Assembly: GCA_022605955.1 (NCBI GenBank)
Contig: JAKCOZ010000040.1
Location: 3,854,558-3,918,557, forward strand
DNA: 64,000 nt
Direction: 5' to 3'
Origin: Rallus limicola
Taxonomy: Eukaryota > Chordata > Aves > Gruiformes > Rallidae
This document shows positions 26,262 through 41,200 of the stretch, piece after piece. The notes under the pieces were generated by a model, which made no database searches, was not told where the DNA came from, and saw nothing but the letters and a program-made list of their open reading frames with translations. The position numbers and the translations under genes were made by a program. Numbering within the stretch: position 1 is the first letter of the stretch; the number at the start of each line of letters is the position of its first letter.

Positions 26262-29200
26262 CTGCAAGACACAGAGCGGAGCCAGTGAGACACACATCCC
26301 CAGCCCGGGGAGCCAGCCCCCCCTCTGCCCGGCAGCGCCGCAGAAGTGCAGCTCTGGCTCCCAGCTAGCAGAACCAAGTGACCTGGGGCTTGGGCTCATC
26401 CTCCCATGAATTACTGTAATGAGGATTTCTTCTATTCATGTTGAAAGCTCAGGGATACTGGTTCTGCTTGGCCTAGGCTGGTTCCAAACCCATCCCTGAA
26501 TCCAGCAGCGCAGAAACAGGCAGGCCAGCACTGGAACTGGAGACTTTTCCCTTCCTCCTGTGCTCTCCATCACATGCCCATTCCCTCCTGTTTCCTTTTC
26601 ATCCCAGGACCTGGCCATCACACCACCCTGCTCCTGGCCATGAAGGGGCGCAGGGAACCAGTGTGGTGCCCCTTCGCTCCCAAGCGCTGCCCCAGAACCC
26701 TTCCCATCCCACACCCTCCCCCTGCCCCAACCCCCACCATGCAGCATTCCTGAGTCCTTCCTGCAGACGGTCTCCTCTTGGCAGGACCATGGGCCTCTCC
26801 CAGCTCTGCGGCCTGGCCAGTGTCTGGCCCGCCTTGGGCCCAGGCTCAGTGCTGTGCTAGACTGCAGCTAGCAGCCACGCTGGCTGGCTCACCCAGGTCT
26901 GTGCTCAGACTTTCCCAAGGTCTATGGGATCCCGGTGTGGGACTAGACATCCCTTGGGATGGAGCAGGATGCTCTTGTCTTCCCATTCTCTGCTGGGCAA
27001 TAAGTGAGGGAGTTTGAGCCTGTATCTGAAGGCGGCCGAGCAGGTGGCCCTGCCTCGCACAGCCAGGTCTGCAAGGTTACGCTGTCTCTCCTCGGGATAG
27101 GGAGTGAATTCATTCAGCTTCTCCACTCTCCCAGGTCAGCCAAGTTCCTGATCCCAGTGGCAGAGGACAAGCATGTGCCCAGGAGAGGGGCATAAGTCTG
27201 GAGTGGGATTGGTTTTCATCTGAGCAGCACATAGCGTGCGTCCCAGCCCGAATGAATCACCCCTCTGTTCCCAGGACAGGCTGGAAATAGCCCGTCACTG
27301 TACAGAGCGTCACAGCTGCGGGGCTGCAGCCCACGTTTCAGGAATTTACTGCCCAAGTAGTTTTAATCTATTAAACTGGGTGGGAGAGACGTGGAGCTGC
27401 TGAGATGAGCTCGGTCAGAAAAGCAGCAGCAGCCGAACGGGCACATAGAGAGCAGAGCCACTGGGCTGAGGTTTTGAGAAAAGCTGTGGTAGAAGGACAG
27501 CCAGGCACCATTCCCAGCCCTGGCACAGATGGGAGCTGAACAGTGCAAGGACAGGGCATCCCAATCCAACACTGGTGGAAGCAGGGCCCAGTAAAACCAA
27601 GGGGCAGACAGTGGGCAGCCCAGGCCCAAGTGTTTGAAGTGTGTAGCAAACACACAGGCTTGGGGACACGGGGAGAGGAGCTGGCCATGTCCCAGGAGAG
27701 TCAATTTGCCATGGCATCTCCTGTGCAAGGCTGCACGCTCCGTGTGTCACGCTTGCCTGGCAGCAGCCACTGCACCAATGCAGCCATGAGCTAATGAGCT
27801 CCATAGATGTCAACATCCAGGATGCTCATGATGGTCAAACCGCCCCACAGACAACTCCAGCCCTGCTTCTGCACAGGTTTCTTTGGTGCTGCTGCAGCAG
27901 AGGACATCCCAAACCTCTGTGCAGTGCCAAAAGAGACGGTGTGTTCATGTGCCTGCATCCTGAGCGCTCACCCACCACCGCACTGCCAGGCCGCAGCTCT
28001 GGCCTGAGACCCTGGGCAAAGGCAGGCCAGGACGCTCCCTCTGCAGACACAGGGCTGCTCAGCTCAGCCAGCTACAGTCCCCAGCTCTCCCTTCCCTTGC
28101 ACCGCTTGGAACTGACATGAGCTTACTAGAAAAACATTGTGAACAAGGAAACATCGTCTCCACAGAGCACTGGGCTCAGTGAAGGTGACATGGGCTGCAG
28201 TGTCAGTGGTCAAAGCCCAGCATCTGTTTCGTTCTGGGTTTCACTTAGAGCAGGGAGCCACACTGGGCAAAGCTCTTCACCTTCTGCATCACAGTTCAGG
28301 TTCCAAACACTTTCTGGAGATGCAGGTGAAGTGGCCAACATATGTTTTCTTCATTTGATTAGCCACTTCAGGAGAAAACAATACACATGTCCTCCAGAGG
28401 GTCAGGTCAGTCCAGAACAAGCCCCCATCACCAGGAAGGCAGGGATCCTGTTCTCCACAACAACACCTGCTGGAGCAATCCCAGAGACTCCGGGGGACCC
28501 TGCCCGTGGAGCCAGGAACATCAGGAACTCCATCCACTTCCTTCCCTTAGTCAACACAATGAGCCAGAACAAAGGCATCCCCCTCTCGCCTGGCACGACT
28601 GTCACTGGAAACTGGCCACATCCTGCAAGCTCAGATACTTATCAGCCCCTTGATAGCTCCAGAACACGTGTGTGCAGTAAGCACCACCACCTCAAAAGCT
28701 CTGTATCTGCCACGTAAATAACCACCTTTCCTTGTGTTAAGCCAGAAAATCCATCGTCTGACTGAATTTTCTGGTGTGGCTGAACGGGCCACACCAGCAA
28801 CACACCCATCTGACCTCAGCAGCACCCTGCAACATCTCCTCACAGCCACAAAGCCCGACACACGGTACAGCTGGAGCAGGCACTGTTAGGGTGACAGTGC
28901 AGCTCTCTGCAATCCCTGCCACTTAATCCCGAGGCCAGCAATCGCCTGGCTGTTTGAGCCTAACCCAGACCACACTCACGTGCAGATCCCCACTTCTACT
29001 CCCCCACGTACCATCTTCACAGCAGCTGCCCCAGCCCCAGCCCAGCATCACTCATGGACTTGAGGCTCTGCTCACGCCTCTTTCGGGAGGCACCCTCACT
29101 GCTCAGACACAGAAGCAAAGAGGGAGCAAAGCTATTCCCCCAAGGAAGGGTGCTACAATCCCAACCTCCCCCCTCAAGACTGTTTCCAAGAGTTTTTCTC

Positions 29201-32200
29201 CAGTTGCCCTTGGGAGCCCTTTGTGATCTCCACCTGGCCCCTTCCCCACAGGGTGACCAGGGGTGATGTGCCTGCTGCAGGTCAGCCAGCCCCACACAGC
29301 ATCTCTCTCTCCAATGCCTGGTGTAATTGCTGCATTTCCCACTCCCCGCCAAGTGCTCATCCCAGCTGGAGAACAGCTGCTGGGTTTTTGGGTCTCTTTC
29401 CTGACTCCAAGTCCACCTGCACTAGGCAGCATTCCTGCTGGTTTAGCTGGCTCTGGTGTAGACACAGCACAGCTGGTGTGAGACCAACCAACAGCTCAAG
29501 CCATGTCCTAAAGGACATTGCTGCTGAGCAGCCCTCATGCGTTGCCCCCCACCCGCAGCCAGGCACTGCCCAAATGCCACCAAAGGTCTCTTCCTTCCCC
29601 CTTGAGAGGTGTTTCTCTGGTGGAGAAGGGAACTGCCTGCTTTGGCCAAACGTGCCTACAGACACTGCTGTGTCTGCCTGTGGTGGAGGACAATGGGATC
29701 ATGTGGGAACAATCAAGAACCATCCTGGGTCTACGGGCGGCTGCCACACAAATCCCTGCGCTGAGCAAGGCACTAAGATCTGTGCACTTTATGTCACTCA
29801 TGACTCACCCAGATGAGCCACACTTTTAACACCAGGCATTCTAACTACTCTATTTTTACTGGGAAAACACTGACCCTTGACATGGGCAAGCCCCAAGTCC
29901 TGAGTCTTGGCATCCCTGCCCACTGGGGTATTCAAACCCTGGCTCCCAGTCAGCAGGAGCAAACTCTTTCTGTTCTCTAAACCAGTTTGAATCCAGCTGG
30001 CACAAAGACAGGGGATAAACAAAGCTTCTCAGACAACTTGTACCAGCAGAAGAAAAATCTTCCTGCTCTGTGTACCGAGCAGAGCTACACCCAGCAGAAG
30101 AGCTGTTGGCATCTGTGCTGGAACCAAGCTTGCTGCCAGGTGAAGCGTTCCACAGAAAGGCTCAGCTCGGATTGGAGTTCTATTTCTCTTTTACCCCTCT
30201 GCAATGTGCCACCCCCAGCCCATTTCACAACCTGACACGTACAGCTGTGCCACCCCTTTGCACAGACCTCCCTGGGGAAGCTCTGACCCGCTGGCAGAGC
30301 CGGTGGGAACGGCAGCCTGATGACTGCAGACCTTGTGGGTGCCCGTACCCAGCGGCAAAGGCAGCTGGCTGCCAGCCGACAGGGTGCTGGGCCGCTCTGT
30401 ATCCCTCCTGCTTCAAACAATTCAGAGCTGTTAGATCTACAGGGCAGGCTGGCCTCTGCCTTGCTGCACTACGTGGGCTTTTTATCTGACCTTGTTTTGG
30501 AGCTGAGTTCCCTTGCAGTGAGTCACCCCAGCAGCCCCGTATGGTCATGCACACACTGCCTGGTTGCTACAACATGCGTAAACACTTCCCCTGTAATACA
30601 AAAGGCCAATGGGACACAAAGCTGAGCTGTATTCCCAGCCTAGCAGAGCTCTGCGAGCACTGCAGAACAACCAGCAGATCTGGGGAACACTCACAGGGTG
30701 AGAGAAAGGCTCCTGGGTTGCTCTCAGAGAGACTCTTACTGTCAGCGTGGAAGAAACAAAGCCCCAGAGCTCCCAGCCACTCGGATCACCAGTCTGAAGC
30801 TTTAATGGAGGAGTTTCCACATGTGCATGCTAATCACATCTGCAATTCACTTCGTTCAGTTAGTTTTTACAGGATTGCCACAGCACAAACACTTGAGCTT
30901 GGTTGACATGCAGCTGTAACATGCAGAACATGAGCAGCTCACGTCCCCAGGCTCTGCTGTGAGCCCAGCTGCTGGGTGAGCTGGAACTGCTGCATGCCTG
31001 CACCACGCCAGCCCTTCCTCTGCCTGCCTAGGGCAGATCAAACAAGCTTTCACACGATGGTGGTGGTGGGGAGGCCGAGGGAGGATTAAAAGTATCTGGG
31101 CAGCAGACACCCTTCCAGGACAGATTGATCCCTGCCAGGGAAGAGAAGGTTCTGCACTCCCACTGCCACAATAATCAATTTGCTCTGCCAGTCCTTAAAG
31201 GATGCTTTTCTGCAAGGATTCAGTTATTCCTGAGGAAGAGCAACATACCTGGTAAACACCCACAACCTAGCAGAGCTCATGGATGTAAAGATGCCAGGGC
31301 CTTGCTGGAACAGACTTCTCTAGAGATTAGAACTGCTACCAGCCTGTCTTGATTTACTGCAAAAAACTGCCTTTAAAAACTGTTGTTGCTCTCCTTGAAA
31401 AAGAGTTTTCCCTGGCAGCTTCTCCCAGACACCCTGATTCCAGGGCTGAACTCACCTCCACCTCCCAGCTCCCTGGGGAGTCCTGTGGCCATTCCCACTG
31501 TTCCCAGGACAGAGTGACCACCCAAAAGGCAGGCAAGTGAAGCTTACGGTACTTTCTCCAGTAGCCACACAATACAAAGGTGGCTTACAGGGCACTATGC
31601 TGTTTCCAGTGGCATGAGGTAAGTGTTAGACAAACAGCAGCTGAAGCCACCACCAGCTCCAGTCGGTGAGGAGCTTCGCTCTTCATGACCAGCGCCGAGA
31701 GCTGCCACTGAACAGCCACCTACCTGAGACAACCGTAGGCTTATGTCACACAGATTGTGCTCTCTGCCTTTTATCTCTTTAAAACACTAACTTCAGGCCG
31801 TTTCACAAACGTTTATACACTAAACCTTACAACAAGCAGGAGGAGGTAGGTATTGCCAGGTCTGTGTTTCAGGGGGAGGAAACTGAGGCTCACAAAACAG
31901 GTAGGGTTTGCCCAGTCACATCAGAAACCAGCAGAGCTAACTGCTCCTGGCTATGAGCGCTTCATGCAAGCCATCCAGCAATTCCCCCCTCCCAGCCCGC
32001 AGATGTAAGGCAGGACAAGGCCCCTAATGCTCAAGAGAAAGTCACAGCTCCTCCCCATCCTTTATAATCAGGCCAGCAGCATGCAGCAAGCAGCAAGCAG
32101 GTTAGTCAACAAGCGGAGGCATTTCTGCCACCAGAAAGATAAAGCCTTTGGGTCTGAACGCTTGCAGCAGCCCCATCAGGCAGAGAAGGCAAAGGCTTTG

Positions 32201-35200
32201 CAATCAGCAGGTTTCAGAGTTTCAGAAGAGGTTCAAAGTGATCTTCAGGGATCTCCTGCTGAGGCCCTAAACTGCTGCCTCCTCACGTGTCTTCTGCTGA
32301 TTTGGGCCATGGCACTTTCTGCAGCGTGGACAGAGGGAACCGCTCCAGGACACGGCTCAAAGGGCAGTCCCTGGCGAAGACTCAAAGCCAGCACTCTGCA
32401 TCTTCTTGGGCTGAGATGAGGAAAACTGGGTTTCAATGGCCAGTGGAGAGGAATCACAATGGAAAAACTTACCTGGCCCAGCTGGGAGTCTGAGCAGGAG
32501 CATTCCCAACAAAGTACTCTGGGTTAGGATGAGAAGGGGCAGAGAGAAGAGGCACAGAGCTGGTGAAGGGAGAAGCCAGGTAGCAAAATTTGACAGAAAA
32601 GACAGCAAAGATTAATTAGAAGAGTCTCCTCCTCTAACCTACAGCAGGTCCAAAGGATTGTGGACTCCCTTCAGGCACGTTGACACTGGGCACTGCCATA
32701 GGGCCAGATTCTGCTCTCTCTTCAGAATGCTGACCAGAGAGTGACCTGACATCAGCTCTTCCAGAGACACCTCCTTTTCTGTGGTGCAGCTGAAAGCAAA
32801 GTTTGCTCTATGGGCACAATTATGAAAAGATGGTGATTCTAAAGCCCTGTGTTTATTAATTCAAATATACAAGCTGGAGAGATGGCAACAGCCAGGTGTG
32901 ATTCCAGAACTGCATCCATCAGTTTTGCCAGCACACTGGCCATACCCCAAAACAATGCTAGACAATACCCAGCATCTCACAGCCAGAGACACAGCAAATA
33001 TGCTCACCACAAAACCAAAGCCTCTCTCTTCTGCTAAATGCACTCTGAGGACAGGGGGTGGCTGCTCAGCATTCCTAGCAGCATCTGGCCTATGAAATGA
33101 ACCCCTCTGTATGCAATAGGCATGGCTGCAACTCCTACATTCCAAAGGTTGGACAGGTTTTATCTCCAATAGTCCATAAAAAGAGAAGCCTTGAGTCCTT
33201 AGTGAGAAGGCTGGGGAGGGGCTGGTGCCAAGGACAGGGAGAGATAGACCCTCAGCTGCAGGAGGGCAGCTGGAGAGGGGCTGGGAGGCAGAAATCCTTC
33301 CAGGGAGGGGGGAGGCCCTGGCACAGGGTGCCCGGAGAAGCTCGGGCTGTCCCTGGATCCACAGCAGGGTTCAAGGCTGGGTTGGATGGGGCTTGGGGCA
33401 CCCTGGGCTGGTGGGGGGTGTCCCTGTCCATGGCAGGGGTGGCAGTGGCGGGGCTCTGACGGCCCTTCCCACCCAGGTTATCCTGTGATGCTCTGATTCT
33501 AAGACTACTGAGTCCTGCAGTAAGAAATCACCAAGAAACACTGCTGAGACAAAGGAAAAGATCTAAAATATTAGGGGGAAAACAAAACAGGTTGGGATTA
33601 AATAAATGTTTAAGTGACAACTAACTTCATTCTCAAGCAGTATCTCCCTGGCCAGCAGAAATCCTCCTACACTGTAATTTTGTGCATTGCACAATCTTCT
33701 TGGCTGTTTTTTCTGCCAGGCATATCTAGTTACTTTATGTCCTGGAAGCTATGTCCTGAAAGGCTGTATCTTCTTCATTTGCTGGTGAGAATGAGCAGCA
33801 GGGTACAGCACTGGAGCTAGTTCAAACCTGATGGTGAAAAGCAAGGGAGGAATTGCACAGGAAGAGGAGGCAGCTGTTTTTGGAAGTGCTTTTGCCTAAA
33901 AGTGAGTCAGAAGAAAGGCAAGGCTGTAGGAAACAGAAAAGTAAATAGATTGCAAGGTAAAAAGGCTTTATTATTATTTTTCCTCTGACAACAGAAAAAG
34001 TTTTGATCCTATTATCAGTCTGTTTGTATAACTGGCTTTACTCTCAGAACTGCTCCTCCCAGATAAACCTGTCCCAACTGATTAATAACTCCAGAGCTAT
34101 TTCTGAACAGCAAACCACTAACGATGGAGTTTGCAGATAGATCTGTACTGATACTGACACTTGCATCCTCTCATAACACTATAGACTAAACATCCTGAGA
34201 CTTTTTATTCTAAATATTTGATTTTCCTTCACTGACACTGAACATCTTTGTTTCTGGCCCTTGTCTTACCTTGCAGCTGGACAGCAGACCTACAATTCTT
34301 CAGGTTCTTTATAAGTTGTAGAAGATCTTGCAGAATCAGGAGGACATCATTATCCCAAACAGGATAAATGAAGGCTAAACATGTTGCTGGAGAGCTTATG
34401 AGTCATTGCCATGCTCTACATAGGTCACAGATGCATCACAGACTGCACTCATTGCTTGAACAGGGACAGCACATGGCAGGTCTGGGCAAAGCAGCAAAAA
34501 GCAGCTTCAGCCCCAGGAAGAAGCCCCAGTTTCACCAAGTCTGTGCCTTCTCGGTCAAGCAGCATGTTCTTTGGGGAAATGGCTGTGTTTGAGCATGGCT
34601 GTTCACTCCTCCTGCCTGCCTGGCAGAAACTGTGTGCCTCCTCTGAAGGTGGGATGGGGTGACAGTGCTGTGAGTCACCCACAGCACGCCCAGCGCCTGC
34701 CCTGGGAGCCAGGCTGAAGGACACTGAGGGACACACACCAACTCCAGAGCATTTGCATTTACAGAAACCAGGGCAATGGAGATGCTCTGCAGGATGACCC
34801 TTTCTCCTACACCCTGCCAGAGCTGCACAGAGCCTACAGACTAAGCAGCTTTTCCCACCTACCTGTCCAGTTCCCACACAGGATGCACCAGCAGGAATGG
34901 GACTGTGTCTCTGCAGATGCCCAGGCTGAGCACTGACTGGCTTCTTCAGTTCTTTACTGGCTAATTCCAGACCTGCAAACTCAGTTACAGGTGGCCTTGA
35001 GAGTTCTTCCTGCTGGGTGTCCATGAAGGATGAATTCATTTTTGCTGAAGGCTTGTAACTAGTTTAAGAAATGAGCTACAATCACACTGGAAAGCAGAGC
35101 ACCTCAGGCACCCAGCCCAGTGAGAGTGACCAGCAAATTCGGCACTTCGCTATACTTCAGCATGCAGTGGCCCCACACAGACTGGATGCCTAGATCCTCT

Positions 35201-38200
35201 GCTCCTAGGCAGAGAGGAATATGTGGTCAGAGGGAATATTACCTTTGCCTATATTTTCAGGAGCTGTTGCTCCTCTGGTCCAACCCCATCCCAAGTGGCT
35301 GCGCAGCCTCTGGCCCTTTGCTCTGAGACTATTTATTGCTGCACAGTTCAGTACACAACTAATAATGCTGAAAGGATTTCAGCAGAGCAAACAGCCCTGG
35401 CCCTGACTGCTTATAAATAATACCTGAGCAATGAAATATTAATGCAGTTGATTGCAGGCTGAAGCAGAGAAATCCATGCTCCAGAGCTGTGCTTCGGTAG
35501 AAAGATTGATAATCTGCCCTAAGGAAAGTGAGAGCTATCAACATCCTGATATTTTTTAAGTCTGTCTCCTGTGATTTATTATCTTATAATAACTCTTATA
35601 ATTCAGTAATGTGCAGAGAAGATGAAGGATACTTCACACATCAGGATCTTAATATAGTGCCTTTACAATGGATGGAGAACATGCAGCTGAACTCAGTGCT
35701 GCAGCCTGAAAGAATAAATTGAAGAGTATTTCTCTCCTTCCCCTTTTAGCTTCCTGATTAATCCTCTTTCATATTTTGTTTAAGAACAGAATAATGTAAA
35801 GTAAAAGCCAATACAGAGCCAGAGGAATATCCTGTCCCCATTGATAACACCAGAACTGCCACTGGATGATGAGGGGTTTCTTGGCATTTGGCAGGTTCTT
35901 GGTGAACAGAAGAGTAATTCTCTGTGAACATACAACAACAGGGGCTGGTTTGAGTGGATTCACAGCCAAATGAAACCTGGCTTTTACTTTATTCTCAGAA
36001 GATCAATAGTTAACCCACTGGCTGCTGCAATGCAAATATCCACAGTGATGATGTACTGATGTACAGGGCGGATCCAGATCCACAGGGACCCCAGCTCCCA
36101 GTGCTCCTAAGCACACAGAGCCAACCAGCCTTGCAGGAAAATGAAATATTAATGCATAACATGGGTGCCCAAGTCTACCCCCAGTACTATCATTCAAATT
36201 TTGACATGTCTGTTTAGTGTTTAGCTCCTGCTCTCGGGCAAGCTCCCCTGGTTCCACACACAGCCTGGAATCGTCCCCGGCTGTTCTCTGGGACTGTAGA
36301 TCATGCTGGCTCTCATGAACCCTCTGCTGTCATTAGACTCATAAAGCTTTTGTTTCAGAATGATTCATTTGAAACAAAACCAAGCTCGGGGCAGCTGACA
36401 TGCTGTTTTGGTGGTGGAGAACGGCTGCAGCCCAGGGGCGGTGGGTGCGGCGGCCGCGGCACAGGGGTTTGTACACCCTGTGCTCCCTGCCCCATGTTTC
36501 GCATCGCACCCCTGAGCTCATGTTCCTCTCCATGCTCTCTTTTGAGGAGCACAGGCCTAAAAATGAGGCAGCTTGGGTCTGGCTTCCAAATCTGTGGTGT
36601 TAATGTGTGGGTTTGGAATTCATCCCTCCTCCCCATGACTTGTTGCGCTCCTCCGTATAAGGCCCACTTGAGGCACAAAAGCTGAGCTGTGCTATTTATA
36701 TTTCTTTGTCCAGCCCTACCTACCCTACACATTGTACAGCTGAGATTCATGTTCTGCCCTGCTCTCCTAACCTTCCAGAGAAACTCCACGCATTGCGAGG
36801 CTCCGGGCGGCCGCTGCAGTCCCCTGATGAGCAGAGGAGCCCTGGGGGTGCCCCCGAATCAGGCAGTGTGGGGAGCAGCCTGGCCACACTCCTCTGACAA
36901 AGGCTGCTCTCTCTTCCCAACAAACAATGCTGCACATCACACGCCAGATTTCCTCCAGCTCAGCACCCACATGAGCCTCATAAGGAAGGACCATCCTATT
37001 TTAGAAATTCAGCCCTCTGTATGCGTGCTGAGGGCTGCAGGCTTCTGTCTGGCTCTAAAAATCCCAGGGCTTTCACATTTGGATGAGTAAGTTTAATCAT
37101 TTCAGAATGTTTGGTGGAAAATGCCATGCTTACCTAAGTGCTGACACGTGCCATTCTTCAGATGGATGCAGCACACTGCCTGGTTTCAAAGCAGTTATTT
37201 TTTTGCATGCAATGTCTGCTATTTAATCATGAACTGTAGGAACTAGCCCCAGATTCCTGTATCCTAAAACCAGGAGATTTGGGATGAAGTCACCCCTGTT
37301 TGTTTTTCTTAGCAACCCCACTAATCAAATCTGTTGGTGTCCTAATTTCTCTGAAAGACAGGAGCCCAGGACAGATGGCACAAAGGAAGCACTGAGGAGC
37401 TTTGTTGCCATGGGCTGTTAGTAAGTGCACGTAGCCATCTGACATCAGGCTTTTCAGGAAGGCAAGTCCTGTTGACAGTGAGAGCACTGAGCATCTGTTT
37501 ACACAGCAGCTTGTCAAAAGTCCTTTGCTTTTAGTGGGCTTATTTTCAACCCAAAAAGATGTGGCAGTTTGGAGGGGGCTTGGCTTTTTCAGTGTTTGTA
37601 ATGAAACAATCAAATTCCCTACATTACATCAGTATAAAAACTCTTACCTCAGTAGAAATCAGACCGACTCCTGGCAAAACCTGGCACAGGGGTATTTCAG
37701 AGAGTGAGCAGGGCAGAACTCCTGCACTACAGAGGTGACTGCAAGGAGCAGCCTGTAAACACTCTGCTTAATGCCTCGCTCTTGGCCGGCCTAAGTGGAA
37801 GGGACTTTCAGTTCTTTCTCCCCCAAAGTCTGAAACTAAGCAGGCAGGGGCCTTAGCTCATCTCAACGGGTCGAACTTTCCCTGATTAAAATTTCATTTT
37901 CATTTCCTCCTCCTCTAAGAGCTAGCAAAACAGCTCTCTCCATGCTGTTTGCCCTCTTCTCCCAAGGTGCCAAAAGGTCTTATTTGCACTCCTGAAATAG
38001 TCCCTCCGTAGCTGCTGGAGACTCAATATGCAGTGCCTGGAGAATAATCAAATGCCTATAACCCCTGAAGAACTGATTTGTCTTCACCTCCTTTCACTCC
38101 TTCAAACCCCAGAATCCCACTGTATTAAACCCCTCTAGAGCATGACCACTGTTTTTCCCAGCTGTATGGCTTGAGAACAGCCACCACTGGTTTTATATAA

Positions 38201-41200
38201 TACTTTGTGTCTCTTAAGATGAGTTTATCTGTTTTTCTCCAACAGACTTAATTTTTCTTGGCATTTTTAGCCAGGGCAACTGAAAAAGCAATTGCACAGG
38301 AAAGTGAATCACAGTGTTTCCAAAGGCAGCTTTTTCTGAGTGAGAAAGCAGTAATAAAGCTGCTCACCATCACAGGATTAATCCCATTGACAAATAAAAA
38401 CCCTAATGTAAATGTTGTGACCCAGTAGGTCTTGAGAAGTGAAGTACTGAATTAGAAAAGAGTTCTTTTGTAATATTTTTTTCATTAATGATAGACACAG
38501 TTAGGAAAATACAGTGAGTTTTGCTCATTTAAAATCCAAGGTGGAGCCCACGCTAAAATTTGGGGGTTATAGACCCTTGATATCTTTTTTTTTCTAAATT
38601 TCATTATTATTAATACTGACCCTTTTCTAATTTTCATTATTATTAATATTGAAACACAGAAGAGTATTAGTAAACAGGTAATCCAGCAGGAATCAGTGAG
38701 GCTTCTTGCAACAAACAGCACTGTTCGTTCTCATCAAAGCAGCCACACATCACCCCCTATTTAATAAATGCCTGGTCAACACCCCCACACAAATGTCCCT
38801 TCTTTCTGAACAGAGTTTCTCTCTAACTGCATTAGTATTTTCTCTTTTGTGTAATCCCAGACAAAGTACCACTCTTTTCCTTGATGTGCTCTGATAAAAT
38901 ATCCACATGAATAAATCGGGACACAAAATTGAAACCTGGTGTTGTTACAAATCTGGCCCCCAGCCTGGGCCAGGGATTTCTGAGGAATGACATCTCCACA
39001 ATTACAGGCACAAACCCTAAAACCCCTGCCCCTTCCAGGGGAAAAAAAAAAAAAGCAGAATAAAACCCCCTAAAGCCAAAAGCAAAACTTCTGAGATTCC
39101 CCCAAATCACAGAATCATAGAATCCCAGCCTGGTCTGGGTTGGAAGGGACCCCAAGGATCCCAGAGTTCCAACCCCCCTGCCACAGGCAGGGCCACCATC
39201 CTCCAGGCCTGGAGCTACAAATGTTTATCACTTTCCAAATAAAAGGGCTCCTACAAAGAAGGGAGATTCCAGCACAGGATGGATGTTTTTTCCTCCCACC
39301 AAGCCATACAATTCAGGTTTCTGTACAATGACAGTTCCATGCTGATGTTTTTTATGGAGTGCAATCTGCACTTTAACTATGAAACAACTCTGTTTTCTAG
39401 GTGAGAAACAATAATTAATGTAGCTCTGAGACTGACTGCAGATTGATGTAATGCAGAAACATTCTCTGCTGAGCAAAAATCAACGGGAAAGCGTGGTGAC
39501 ACTGTTGTAGAACTGCAGAAACACTCCCCATTCCTCCCTGCAGTCCATGTCCAGCCATCAAATTCTCATTGTCTGGGTCTGTCTTTGCCACAGGAATGCA
39601 GAGCAATGCTACTATCAATAAAATATTTGTTACTCAGGCATATTAATACTTTTGCTGTCTCTTTCCTCCTCCTGTTCAAACATCAAAAGCCCATCATGGA
39701 TTTTGTTTTTCGGTTTAAGCACCAAATTAAGAGATAATCAAGAGTTTGTCCTCCCAGAGAGACTTTCATTTGCCACACTTTCGGCCTGCCCAGAGCCAGA
39801 GCCTTTCCCCTCACTGTGAGGGCTGCTCAGGCATCCTGCAGAAGCACAAGGATTTCCACAAAAGGCTCCATTTCCCATGAAGCAAACCTGGAGAATTTCT
39901 CACCTGGACCCTGTGACCTCCCAGTCAAATCACACTAAATTCCATGCAGGAAAATTACAAATAAATAGAATTACTTTTTCCCTAATATCTTCCTGATTCA
40001 CAAAATCTGCACTGTAGTCCCTTGTCAGCTGCCTCCCTCAGAGGTTTCTCTGTCCTCCTTACATCAGCAAGAGCATTGCATTGTCCTGATTCCCTTTAGA
40101 CACAGGGTTGCTTCTGCATATTCAAAGAGATACTCTCCTCATAAGCAACAGCAAACCAAAATGACCAGCTCAGAAAATGACCATCTGCCACTGTTGAGGA
40201 TGGTTCCAAAGGACCTAGAAGCTCACCAGCTTCCCACCTACTTCTGTAACCCACAAGGAATGGTTTGTTTAAGCAATTCCCTTCACTCTTCTCACTTTGC
40301 AATGTTTGTTGCTCCTGCAGTTCATTTAGAGTTCTATTTTATTTTTCCATCCATCCTCCCCCAAAAGCCTGATACAAAGATCTTGGAATAAATATATATA
40401 TGAGTATATATAGAACTGGTGAGGTTGCCCATGTGCTCTGAATAGGCTTGAGTATTTCAGCCTTTCAGGCATGATAAAACTACAAATGCTTAAGCTCTGA
40501 ATCAGAGGGCTACACAGGCTGCCGTGCTTGTTAGATTCCACAGCCTATTATGATCCATTCTCCCTTCAGGCCCTGTAGTATGAAGCGTTTTCCCTTTTTT
40601 TCTGTTGTTCTCTCTCTTCCTGTAACCAGCTTCTCTCTCTGCCCCTGCACTGTCTATTATTAACTTCTAACTGAACTGTTAACTATTTCACTCACTTTTC
40701 TTCCGTGGCCTGATAGAAAAGTTGGCTCTGCTACAGAAGACTAACTCCAGACAGGAAAACTGACAGAGACATATTGCTCTCTTTTTTCTTGCTTAATATT
40801 AAAGGAAAAATCTAACACTTAGCACAGGGGTTGACCGTCAAGCAAACCAAAGCTGTTGCTGAAACCAGACAGTTAGAAGATTCAAGACTCTGAGGTTGTG
40901 TAAAGAATGTGGAAACAACAGCCAAGGCAGACCTGAGTGCTAAGGAGCTCAAGGAGCTGCTCTGTATTTTCTCTGTTTGTCCTCATCAGTGAGGTGAACC
41001 CCAGTGCTGGTCTTAATGTCTGTTGTTACCAGATGCATGTCACAAATTGGTCTCCATGTAGCAAGACACATTGCCTCTCACTAGAAAAGATGCAGGCAGA
41101 GGGATTTACAATGCTCCCTTCCATTCTTGTTCTTTTTTCTTAGTTAGGTAGCAAAACCAGGTTATTTTGATACTTCTGGTCCATTGCAGAGAGTGCTTAG

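Noticed and set aside
36030..36100. GTGATGA motif with nearby CTGA, considered as a C/D snoRNA.
   Set aside because: The C-like and D-like boxes are only about 10 nt apart, and no terminal stem is visible.
37840..37890. GGGTCGAACTT considered as a tRNA B-box.
   Set aside because: There is no matching A-box, acceptor stem or anticodon arm at the right distance.
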